Assembly: GCA_019412865.1 (NCBI GenBank)
Contig: DXOJ01000663.1
Span: forward strand, 1 to 24,949
Reading direction: 5' to 3'
DNA from: Bacteroides sp.
GTDB taxonomy: Bacteria; Bacteroidota; Bacteroidia; Bacteroidales; Bacteroidaceae
Length of the DNA: 24,949 bases
Positions 8,743 to 16,574 of the stretch are shown piece after piece; position 1 is the stretch's first letter, and each line of letters opens with the position of its first letter. Under the pieces are notes generated by a model, which saw nothing but the letters and a program-made list of their open reading frames with translations, was not told the DNA's origin and did no database searches. Both the position numbers and the translations under genes were made by a program.

Positions 8743-8766
8743 GATACGGATTCATACCTTTGCGGC
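8722..8766 (-). terminator. Intrinsic terminator of the susC-susD-GH18 operon
   Basis: On the minus strand a 12-base-pair stem (8755-8766 pairing with 8735-8746, two G-U pairs) closes an 8-base loop and runs into a T-rich tract (complement of 8722-8734, only one non-T pair inside). It lies 84 bases after the stop of the GH18 gene. Confidence 0.85.
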
Positions 8767-8850
8767 CTCTTATTGTTAAGAATAGCTTTTCTCTAAATGG
8801 GGGGGATGAGAATAAAGCTATATTATTTACAAGGTCGATTTATTATCTCA

Positions 8851-9876
8851 TTATTTCTTTTGCCACTTTGCGGTAGTATCCCACATTTGCGGATCTACGC
8901 TATTAAAGTGCCAAAAACCGATTTGAGAGATTCCCAGTTCATCAGCTAGTTCAAGTAGCGCTTCCGTACTTCTGGCATCACTTGCATAAAACAGATGCCG
9001 ATTACCATCAGTACCATCATACAGATACATGTTTACCTTTTCATAACATAACCAGGTAGGAGAAGGCAAAATTCCATTTATACTGTCAGGCACAGATTGG
9101 TAAACCTGCCTTCCTTTGATGTCACCAGTTACAGCATAATCATTTGCATAAGCAGGCAGAGCCATCACTAATTTATCATTCGGAATGTGTTTCATCCAGA
9201 AAAGCATCGCCTCTTTAGTCCATAGATAATTAGACGTAGGTCCAATGCCCATACAATCATCCCTATGTTTGAGCTCGGGCTTATCTATCCCAGGTGCAAA
9301 ATACATATCGTAACACATCACTCTAATTAAGTCGCAGGTAGTATTCAAAACTGCCGGATCGTGAAACATCTTAGTTTCGTTATCCTGATACAAAGCCGGA
9401 TAAAAACTAACGCAATGGCTTAATTTCTTTCCAACAGCATGGAGTTCTTTTGAAGCAAGTTTCAGGAATTCGGTATATGCATCCTGAATATCAGGGCTCA
9501 AATGTTCGAGATCAAAATCTATTCCATCATATCCATTTGCATTGCAATCGCTTACATACTTCTCAACAAGTGCCTTTCTTTTCTGTGGCGTATCAATCGT
9601 TTCTTCATTCCCACCTACAGCCTGATATACTTCGATATGATTCTGATGACATTCATCAATAAATGATTTCGGAGGATTCCCGAAAACGCTAATGGAACTA
9701 ATAATCTCTTTCACTGGCTCTATATCCTTAAAAGATCTTCCATCTATATAGACATACCAAGGAGCTACTTTCTTCTCCTGGGTGGTGGAAGAGAGTGTTT
9801 CCTGCTTGCAGGAAACACTCGTCATTACCAACATTACACAGCATATAGCTGTTCCAATTATGCTTAAATACCTCAT
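8851..9876 (-). CDS. GH18-family glycoside hydrolase lipoprotein
   Basis: The 341-residue protein has a lipoprotein signal with Cys at 23 (MTSVSCKQ). The full GH18 signature DxxDxDxE is present as YDGIDFDLEH with Asp117, Asp120, Asp122 and catalytic acid Glu124. Other GH18 traits are the early strand APWYVYIDG, the CYDMYFAP segment after strand 6 and IGFWHFN near the end. The overall layout resembles small chitobiase-like members and bacterial endo-beta-N-acetylglucosaminidases rather than large multidomain chitinases. The family acts on beta-1,4-GlcNAc linkages of chitin oligosaccharides or the core of N-glycans by substrate-assisted catalysis. It is the last gene of the susC operon, 18 bases after the BACON lipoprotein gene, and is probably a surface endo-acting enzyme that feeds SusC/SusD. 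Catalytic family is firm; chitin-like versus N-glycan substrate is open. Confidence 0.85.
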   Translation of the reverse strand: MRYLSIIGTAICCVMLVMTSVSCKQETLSSTTQEKKVAPWYVYIDGRSFKDIEPVKEIISSISVFGNPPKSFIDECHQNHIEVYQAVGGNEETIDTPQKRKALVEKYVSDCNANGYDGIDFDLEHLSPDIQDAYTEFLKLASKELHAVGKKLSHCVSFYPALYQDNETKMFHDPAVLNTTCDLIRVMCYDMYFAPGIDKPELKHRDDCMGIGPTSNYLWTKEAMLFWMKHIPNDKLVMALPAYANDYAVTGDIKGRQVYQSVPDSINGILPSPTWLCYEKVNMYLYDGTDGNRHLFYASDARSTEALLELADELGISQIGFWHFNSVDPQMWDTTAKWQKK

Positions 9877-9894
9877 TGAATGTAAAGTAAACTG

Positions 9895-11568
9895 TTATTC
9901 TTCATCATAATTATACTTCTTATATTCTATATAGTCATATTTGACTGTATATGTCTTTGCAGTAGGCTTATCTCCTTGCCAGCCACCTCCATCAGCAAAG
10001 GTCATCATTGAGAATCCAAATTTAAACTGTGCCGGAGTATACCAGGTAGTAAATGTTTTCGCCACTTCACCATCTATAATCCATGCCGCCCAATATGCAC
10101 CATCTGCATTAAGTCTAAGGTCAATAGTCAAAGTGTGTTTACCCGGATCAATAGGTACACCGTAAACTCCCATAGCCTCTGTATAACAACGTACCAGCAT
10201 CTGGCCTGGAACAGGAGGAACCGTACAAGCCGCACGATCATTTTCAGTACCCGAGAAAACAAACATAGAGAATGACCTTTCTTCAGCGTTAGTTGCAGCG
10301 ATATTACCACCTGCCAACCATTTTTCACCTACCCCTACCAAAGGAACATCTATTTCCCATGTATATTTTCCAGCTCCCACTTCCGGACTATAAACGAAGT
10401 TATTCCCGTTAGATAGATTCAAACTTCCATCTGCAATCGTTCCTCCATTGTTAGTCCATCCAACAGGAACAAAACCAGCTTCCTCAAAGTCCCACTTCAC
10501 TGTTGTACCCTCTGGTTCGGGAGGAAGCTGACCTTCGATAATCGGCTTCATTGAATAATCATAAGGAACATATTCAAGATAATCAAATAAGGCATAATTT
10601 TCTTGAGTTGCCGCATGATCGCCCATACCATAAAGATTCTCGACACTAGATATAGCACGGAAATAAGCTTCTTCACCATAATCTAATTGTGCCCTCTTTA
10701 AAACTTTACCATCAACCGACCACTCCGCCAGATATTTCTTATTTTCTAACTTCAAATCCAATACAAACGTATGCCAAGCATCCCCCTTAATAGGCGTGAA
10801 TTCAGAGAAAAAAGGATTAGCCTGACTAGTCACAAGGCACAGCATATCATCTGGTCCGGCACTATGTGCTGCACGGTCTGCAGCTGTACCGGAACAAATT
10901 TCAAAATCCAATTCATGCCCATCGTCAAAATATAAAAATGCTCCAATACTGGCCCGGTCATTCATTCCGAATTTAGGGACATATATCCTCCATTCATAAC
11001 GACCTGATCCGAATTGCGTTGTTGTCTGCACCTTGAAACGGTCCCCATTAGTACCTTCATACTCTTCACCTGCCCGGGTATAGATTCTTAACGCTTTTCC
11101 ATCTTCACATTCGTCATTATCTACGATAGTGATCGGATTGATCCCTGCCACAAGCCCCGTCTTTTGCAATCCAGTAAAGTCACCGTAATTATAAATGGTT
11201 CCTTTATAGCCATCCTGAATAACTGTGATGGTTCGAAGTTCAGCACCTTTCGCCGCTATAGTCAAGGTTGCACTGCGTTTTGGGCCGTTATTCTTATCAG
11301 CAGAAATTGTTAGCGTACCATTACCAGTTCCTTCCAAAGGAGAAACTGTAAGCCAATCACCACCTGCCTGATCCACTGCAACTTCCCAAGCTGCTTCTGA
11401 CGTAATATCTACAGTCTGAACTTCAGTAGAGGAGACTCCGAATGTTAAAGCATTTGTGGAGATTCCGCATGCAACAATCTCTGTTTTCTCTTTGAAGCTA
11501 TCACCGCATGATACTAAAGAGGCATTACATAATACACCTATTGCTAAATATAAATATCTTAGTTTCAT
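9895..11568 (-). CDS. BACON-domain lipoprotein with two GH16-like (concanavalin-fold) domains
   Basis: The 557-residue protein has lipobox Cys at 21 (SLVSCGDS). Residues about 33-120 are a BACON domain (TSEAAWEV, WLTVSPLEGTGNGTLTISA), an Ig-like module common in Bacteroidetes surface proteins. Two jelly-roll domains follow, about 125-338 and 345-555. The first carries HELDFE at 218-223, matching the GH16 catalytic signature ExDxE with Glu219, Asp221 and Glu223. At the matching place the second reads EERSFS before a shared SGTxxDRAA stretch, so its Asp and second Glu are lost. It sits third in the susC operon, the usual place of a surface glycan-binding protein (SusE/F-like role). It may therefore bind glycan, hydrolyse it through domain 1, or both. 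Domain 1 is a clear homologue of the secreted protein at 20710. GH16 membership is a motif-based inference; a non-catalytic LamG-like domain is the alternative. Confidence 0.75.
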   Translation of the reverse strand: MKLRYLYLAIGVLCNASLVSCGDSFKEKTEIVACGISTNALTFGVSSTEVQTVDITSEAAWEVAVDQAGGDWLTVSPLEGTGNGTLTISADKNNGPKRSATLTIAAKGAELRTITVIQDGYKGTIYNYGDFTGLQKTGLVAGINPITIVDNDECEDGKALRIYTRAGEEYEGTNGDRFKVQTTTQFGSGRYEWRIYVPKFGMNDRASIGAFLYFDDGHELDFEICSGTAADRAAHSAGPDDMLCLVTSQANPFFSEFTPIKGDAWHTFVLDLKLENKKYLAEWSVDGKVLKRAQLDYGEEAYFRAISSVENLYGMGDHAATQENYALFDYLEYVPYDYSMKPIIEGQLPPEPEGTTVKWDFEEAGFVPVGWTNNGGTIADGSLNLSNGNNFVYSPEVGAGKYTWEIDVPLVGVGEKWLAGGNIAATNAEERSFSMFVFSGTENDRAACTVPPVPGQMLVRCYTEAMGVYGVPIDPGKHTLTIDLRLNADGAYWAAWIIDGEVAKTFTTWYTPAQFKFGFSMMTFADGGGWQGDKPTAKTYTVKYDYIEYKKYNYDEE

Positions 11569-11591
11569 AATGATTGTTTTTATTGTTTCAT

Positions 11592-13232
11592 TCAGTTCTT
11601 CAAATTCGGATTAATAGACGAATCTACAAAAGGACGGGGAAGATACATTTTACTGTCATTCCACGTACCAGATACGGAAACAGCTTCTTTCCTGAAGACT
11701 CCGGGAGCCACTTCAATCTCCGGATTTAATTTTCTGTATTCAAAATGATCTTTAATGCGATTCATGCGAAACATATCCCTTGCTCTAGTGGCAATATTTC
11801 CCCAATAATATCCGGCTATTTCCCAGCCATGTTCATTATAGGCAGCTTCTGCCAGATCATCATACGACATGGTTGTCTTATAGATATCCCGGTCTGCAAC
11901 AACAGATCCATTGGCACGATTGCGTACCTCATTCAATAAGTTGACAGCTTCCGTGATACTGCCTGTTTTTGAACGACCTACGGCTTCGGCATACCAGCAA
12001 TATACTTCTGCCAAGCGAATAATCTGATGCGTCTTTTCTCCATTCTGATTCATCGAAATTTTCGGATTCGTATAGTCGAATTCTTCTCCAGTAGTCGTTT
12101 CTACTTTCTTCATGAAACAGGGAGCAACAACCACACGTGGTGCTTCCGGATTGGGGTCTTCCCACCAATCACGCAACTTCGTCTCATTCTTCAATATAAT
12201 TTTCGGAAAATAAGATGCATCTTTGCGTGAGCCTTTCGGGAAATCATACCAGAATTTAATTTCTCCGTTCGTATCTCCCCATCCACCGCCACCATAAGCA
12301 TAGTCTGCCAGGAAATCGGCTAGAGGAGCATTGGTAAGTGCATCTATTCCCAAATTATAGTAAACGCCAAGCAACACTTCAGGATTATTCTTATTATACT
12401 CCATCGAATATACTTGCTTGTAATCAGGTAATAGCTTGTAGTAGTAAGTACCTTTCTTCGAAGCATCGATTACTTCTTTTGCCTTTGCAGCGGCCAGTTG
12501 ATAATATTCTGTTCCTTTGTTCAACGGCCATCCCGCCATTGCCATATACACATAAGCCAATGTTGCTTTTACAGCTCCTTGACTAACAGCAATGTTTACC
12601 CCATTCCTTGCATAGGGATCTTTAGTATAATTGGCAGGGACCATTGTTTCTGCCTTTTTCAGGTCAGACACAATCAGTTCGTAAATTTCAGGAACGGTTG
12701 CCAATGGCATGTTGTAATTGATTTCATCTTTCACAACCATAGGTACCTCTCCCCAAGCCATTACAAAGTAAAAATAAGAATAGGCACGCCAATAATAAGC
12801 TTGTCCAATGGCTGCATCTTTCTCTTCCTGGCTCACCTCCGGAGTTCGTCCGGCATTATCTATAATGAAATTAGCAGCTTTTACCAATCTCCAACGAGCT
12901 CCCCACAATTCAGTCACCCAAGTGTTATTGTCCGAAACATTATAAGTATCTACCTCACGCAACCCCTGTTTATTAGCTGCAGGGTGTGTAGAAATATCAT
13001 CACCCATCACTGATTCGAAACCTGCCCAAATATTTGCATACATATCACTCGCAACTTTGGAATACATTCCATTCAGAGCCAAGTCCAGATCACCTTTTGA
13101 ATTGAAGAAATTAGTTACCGCCAACTGCCCTTTAGGATCTTCTGTCAGTAAATCTTGGCAAGACACCATCCAAAGTGCTATCAATGCTAGTCCGACAGAT
13201 TTGAATATTCTATATATTGTTTTCATATCCAT
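11592..13232 (-). CDS. susD: SusD/RagB-family surface glycan-binding lipoprotein
   Basis: The 546-residue lipoprotein has Cys after LWMVS (LWMVSCQDLLTEDP), the standard SusD start with an LxxxP-like segment soon after. The family pattern is visible: an early GMYSKVASDMY helix, the AIGQAYYWRAYSYFYFVMAWGEVPMV stretch (two TPR-like helices), a late IIRLAEVYCWYAEAVGR helix and the closing YLPRPFVDSSINPN. Length is normal for the family. SusD proteins cap the SusC barrel on the cell surface and capture glycan. It follows susC by 14 bases. The start could also be two codons later. Symbol is generic; the ligand is not predictable from sequence. Confidence 0.95.
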   Translation of the reverse strand: MDMKTIYRIFKSVGLALIALWMVSCQDLLTEDPKGQLAVTNFFNSKGDLDLALNGMYSKVASDMYANIWAGFESVMGDDISTHPAANKQGLREVDTYNVSDNNTWVTELWGARWRLVKAANFIIDNAGRTPEVSQEEKDAAIGQAYYWRAYSYFYFVMAWGEVPMVVKDEINYNMPLATVPEIYELIVSDLKKAETMVPANYTKDPYARNGVNIAVSQGAVKATLAYVYMAMAGWPLNKGTEYYQLAAAKAKEVIDASKKGTYYYKLLPDYKQVYSMEYNKNNPEVLLGVYYNLGIDALTNAPLADFLADYAYGGGGWGDTNGEIKFWYDFPKGSRKDASYFPKIILKNETKLRDWWEDPNPEAPRVVVAPCFMKKVETTTGEEFDYTNPKISMNQNGEKTHQIIRLAEVYCWYAEAVGRSKTGSITEAVNLLNEVRNRANGSVVADRDIYKTTMSYDDLAEAAYNEHGWEIAGYYWGNIATRARDMFRMNRIKDHFEYRKLNPEIEVAPGVFRKEAVSVSGTWNDSKMYLPRPFVDSSINPNLKN

Positions 13233-13246
13233 GTATAGTTAAAAGA

Positions 13247-16207
13247 TTAAAAGTTAAGTTTCATACCAAAAGTGAATGTTCTTGGAACAGGATAAGATCC
13301 CATATCCACACCATTAAAGCCATAATCGGATTCACTGTACACTTCTGGGTCCATACCTGTGTATTTCGTTAATGTAAACAGGTTTTGAGCACTGACCGAC
13401 AGTTGAATATCGGCTACTTTCGTTATCTTCTTAGGAATATTATACGTAAGGCTTATATTTTTCAGTTTCACAAATGATGCATCTTCAAGCCAGAAATCGG
13501 AATCAGGATAGTTTCTATTATCTGAATTTTTATGACTTGCATACACAGCATCTGCTTTATTGGCTACTTTATCCCAACTTTTGTAATAAGCATCAGATAA
13601 AGAGATGAAACGATATACACCTGTCATAGATCCCATCGCATAGCGGCTTACATTCAGTCTATCTTGTCCTAATGCAGCATTGATAAAGAGATTGAGCGTC
13701 CAATTTTTCCAAGTAAATGTATTATTCCATCCGAAAGTCCAATTAGGCTCGGCCTGCCCTTTAGTAACCAGATCGTCAGCACCCGGATTGGTTGTCAAAC
13801 TTCCATTAGATTGATGTTTATACAAGTTGGCGCCCTGGTCATTAAAGTTTGCCCATTCATAAAGATAGAAAGAACCAATCGGATACCCTACTTTTTTAAT
13901 TTGAATGGGACCACCGCCAATACTTGTATAATTCTCCCCAACGATAAAATCACTACCTGCCAGATCGATTATCTTATTCTTTAAATAAGATGCATTCAGC
14001 GATGTTTCCCAACCAAATATATCTTTGTCTGTCAAAGGAGTAGCTGTAATGGTGAATTCAACACCAGAGTTTCTAACTTCACCTTGGTTGACCCAGAAAG
14101 AGCCACCTCCGTTATACTGAGGAGCAGGTTTGCGAAGCAACAGGTCCTTAGTATCCTTTCGGAACCATTCGGCTGTAAAACTCAAGCGACCGTCTAAAAC
14201 ACTGGCGTCCAAACCTATGTTATACTGATAGGTGCTTTCCCAAGTTACATCCGGTGTAGCGAGATTTCCAGTCCAATAACCGGTATGGATTGCATCGCTA
14301 CCATAACCGTCATAATTTGTAGGAGCCAACATACCCAATGTTGTGTAAGCACCGATACTTTGATTACCAACAACACCAAAACTGGCTCTTAGTTTCAATT
14401 GCTGGACAATGTTTTGTTTGCTCATAAAGTTTTCTTTAGCAACATCCCAAGCAACAGCTGCTGACGGAAAATATCCCCATTTATTCTTCTTCTGAAACTT
14501 AGATGAACCATCGGCACGGAAAGTACCTGTCAGCATATACTTTCCTTTGTAATTGTACATAATTCGACCAAGCCCGGATACAATAGCTTCTGCGGAATAG
14601 CCATTCTCTCCATCGCGTGTCTTTGCATTTTTTGCATTCCAATAACCAACAAACTCATTGGCTAAATCACTTCCGGTCAATTTTAGATTTCTGCCTTCGG
14701 CACCACTTGCTTCAAATACAGCTGTTGCAGTCAGATGATGATCGCCGAAACTTGTGTTATAAGTCACATTATTGGTATTCTGCCAGAATAGATTCATCCT
14801 GCTCGCATTTTCCATACCACTAATTTGTCCGGGTTTTGCTAACGACGAGGTGAAAGAATAACTCGGAACATGAGAGTAATTAGCAGCCCCCTGTACAGAC
14901 AATGTCAACCCTTTCATTATTTTGAAAGTCAAATCCATATTAGTATTCAAAGCATACACATATGAGTCACCATAATTTGCGACACGTGCACCATAAGGGT
15001 TTCCATTTACTGAATTATAAGGGTCCATATTATAAACGCCCGTTACCGGATCTTTCATTTCCATCGTAGGAGAATAGTTCAGGAAGTTCATAATGTCAAT
15101 ACCCCCATTATGACTGTGAGTACGTGAAGCATTAATTTTGGTAGAAAGTGTCAACCACTTGGTGAGTTCATTATCCAAATTTATCCGTAACTGTGCACGT
15201 TGATACTTGGTCGTGATGGTCATGGCTGTCATATTCAGTACATTGGCTGAAATAAGATACTTATTTTTAGCCGTTCCACCCGAAATACCTAATTTATAGT
15301 CCTGACTAATACCGGTCTGCAACATCAAATTCTGCCAGTCAATGCCTTTGGAACCATTTTTATAAGCTTCCATCTCATCATCTGCAAACGAAATACCATT
15401 ATATTCCTTTAATGCTGTCGCATATTCATAAGCATTCAGTAAGTCATATTTTTTAAGGATGTTCGATACGCCTATAGCCACATCTGCATAAATCTGCACT
15501 TTACCTTCCACCCCTTTTTTAGTAGTTACCAACACCACACCATTAGCGCCGCGTGAGCCATAAATAGCTGTTGCCGAAGCATCTTTCAGAACTTCAATAG
15601 ATTGAATGTCAGCTGGATTTACATCTAGTCCACCAGACATAATGCCATCGATGACATACAAGGGGTCATTGCTGGTATTAAGAGAAGTAGTACCACGAAC
15701 ACGAACTTTAACTGTACCACCAGGTAAACCATTTACGCTCGTCACTGCCACACCTGCAGTACGTCCTTGCAGAATATCTTCCACCCGCTTTACCGGCTGA
15801 TCCTTAAATTGTTTGGAAGAAACAGAAGCCACAGCACCTGTTATATCTGATTTTTTCACTACACCATAGCCGATGACCACTACCTCACTCAATTGGTTCT
15901 GATCTTCCTGCATTGTAATCTTCAAACTGGTATTCGTTCCCAGTTTAACCTCTTTAGTCACGTATCCGATATAAGAGAATGATAGTGTAGAGCCAACAGG
16001 AGCACTAATCGAGAACTTTCCGGAAATATCCGTTACGGTACCAGTTTGTGCATCTTTAAGAGTTACGTTGACACCGATGATAGGTTCATTGCTGTCGGCA
16101 TCCATAACAGTACCCGAATACTGCTTTGCAACCTGTGCATAAGTAGATGTAACTGCTGCAAAAAGAAATAGTAGCAAGCAGCCAAGCGTTTTTCTTAGAT
16201 TATCCAT
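13247..16207 (-). CDS. susC: SusC/RagA-family TonB-dependent outer-membrane transporter
   Basis: The 986-residue protein has a signal peptide (about 1-25, STYAQ), then a carboxypeptidase-regulatory-like domain (about 28-103, YSGTVMDADSNEPIIGVNV), a TonB-box-like segment EVVVIGYG at about 109-116, the plug (about 117-235, with GRTAGVAVTSVNGLPGG and the family-typical DPLYVIDGI), and a beta barrel ending in an aromatic residue (TFGMKLNF). It imports oligosaccharides captured by SusD, powered by TonB. It is first in a four-gene minus-strand operon and diverges from the HTCS gene. No SusE-like N-terminal extension for an anti-sigma signal is present, consistent with HTCS control rather than ECF sigma control. 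Substrate is likely a fragment made by the GH18 or GH16-like protein of the same operon. Confidence 0.95.
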   Translation of the reverse strand: MDNLRKTLGCLLLFLFAAVTSTYAQVAKQYSGTVMDADSNEPIIGVNVTLKDAQTGTVTDISGKFSISAPVGSTLSFSYIGYVTKEVKLGTNTSLKITMQEDQNQLSEVVVIGYGVVKKSDITGAVASVSSKQFKDQPVKRVEDILQGRTAGVAVTSVNGLPGGTVKVRVRGTTSLNTSNDPLYVIDGIMSGGLDVNPADIQSIEVLKDASATAIYGSRGANGVVLVTTKKGVEGKVQIYADVAIGVSNILKKYDLLNAYEYATALKEYNGISFADDEMEAYKNGSKGIDWQNLMLQTGISQDYKLGISGGTAKNKYLISANVLNMTAMTITTKYQRAQLRINLDNELTKWLTLSTKINASRTHSHNGGIDIMNFLNYSPTMEMKDPVTGVYNMDPYNSVNGNPYGARVANYGDSYVYALNTNMDLTFKIMKGLTLSVQGAANYSHVPSYSFTSSLAKPGQISGMENASRMNLFWQNTNNVTYNTSFGDHHLTATAVFEASGAEGRNLKLTGSDLANEFVGYWNAKNAKTRDGENGYSAEAIVSGLGRIMYNYKGKYMLTGTFRADGSSKFQKKNKWGYFPSAAVAWDVAKENFMSKQNIVQQLKLRASFGVVGNQSIGAYTTLGMLAPTNYDGYGSDAIHTGYWTGNLATPDVTWESTYQYNIGLDASVLDGRLSFTAEWFRKDTKDLLLRKPAPQYNGGGSFWVNQGEVRNSGVEFTITATPLTDKDIFGWETSLNASYLKNKIIDLAGSDFIVGENYTSIGGGPIQIKKVGYPIGSFYLYEWANFNDQGANLYKHQSNGSLTTNPGADDLVTKGQAEPNWTFGWNNTFTWKNWTLNLFINAALGQDRLNVSRYAMGSMTGVYRFISLSDAYYKSWDKVANKADAVYASHKNSDNRNYPDSDFWLEDASFVKLKNISLTYNIPKKITKVADIQLSVSAQNLFTLTKYTGMDPEVYSESDYGFNGVDMGSYPVPRTFTFGMKLNF

Positions 16208-16388
16208 ATACTTTTCATTTAGTTAGAATATAATGATATTAGATTTTTAGGAATTTTAGATACAAGTCAAGGTATTTAAAATGTTCCCAACATTACTCCG
16301 CCTCTTCATTCTACAGTTTTAGGATGTATCCATAGTAAATAGTCTTTTTTTTAAGGTTTAATACGTTTCGTATTTAGTGTTAACTGTG

Positions 16389-16424
16389 CAAATATAGGCG
16401 CAAAGCATGGAAATAGAGATCAAA
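16389..16424 (-). promoter_or_regulatory. Probable susC operon promoter
   Basis: On the minus strand TATATTTG (16389-16396) matches the Bacteroides -7 element exactly. The nearest upstream TTTG (16421-16424) is 24 bases away, longer than the usual 19-21, so the -33 contact is weak; this would suit a promoter that depends on the HTCS activator. It predicts a 5' leader of roughly 175 bases before the susC start. Confidence 0.55.
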
Positions 16425-16454
16425 TAACATCCATAATTAGTCCGCTACTGTTCA

Positions 16455-16478
16455 AAAGGATCATTCTGAATATCCTTT
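16455..16478. promoter_or_regulatory. Candidate HTCS operator (interrupted inverted repeat)
   Basis: AAAGGATcATTC and GAATATCCTTT form an 11-base-pair inverted repeat with a one-base bulge and a single central T. It lies about 59 bases upstream of the susC -7 box and about 68 upstream of the HTCS -7 box. The position fits an activator site; the link to this regulator is inference. Confidence 0.4.
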
Positions 16479-16521
16479 CTAGCTATCTAATGAGCTTTGT
16501 GGACAAAAGAAGATGAAATCT

Positions 16522-16553
16522 ATTGTACAGTTTCATAACTTCTTTTATATTTG
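16522..16553 (+). promoter_or_regulatory. Promoter of the HTCS gene
   Basis: ATTG (16522-16525, three of four matches to TTTG) is followed after 20 bases by TATATTTG (16546-16553), a full match to the Bacteroides -7 element. The ATG at 16575 is 21 bases past the -7 box, implying a short leader of about 15 bases. The in-frame TTG at 16551 lies inside the -7 box and cannot be the start. Confidence 0.7.
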
Positions 16554-16574
16554 CTCTATCAAAAGAACATAACT

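Larger units (their letters stand above)
16208..16574. other. Divergent intergenic region between susC and the HTCS gene
   Basis: This 367-base gap has no credible gene. It holds the predicted susC promoter (16389-16424), the HTCS promoter (16522-16553), an interrupted inverted repeat midway (16455-16478), and in the predicted susC leader a small hairpin (16360-16365 with 16369-16374, three-base loop). The rest shows nothing recognisable. Confidence 0.7.

Noticed and set aside
8755..8762. TACCTTTG on the + strand resembling a -7 box
   Set aside because: It is one arm of the terminator hairpin of the minus-strand operon and no + strand gene follows for several kilobases.
12498..13013. Open frame of 171 codons on the + strand inside susD
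   Set aside because: Fully antisense to a clear SusD coding sequence; composition (Ile/Ser/His/Phe-rich) is that of a shadow frame.
16551..16574. TTG start adding eight residues to the HTCS
   Set aside because: The TTG lies within the -7 promoter box, and the signal peptide begins properly at the ATG 16575.
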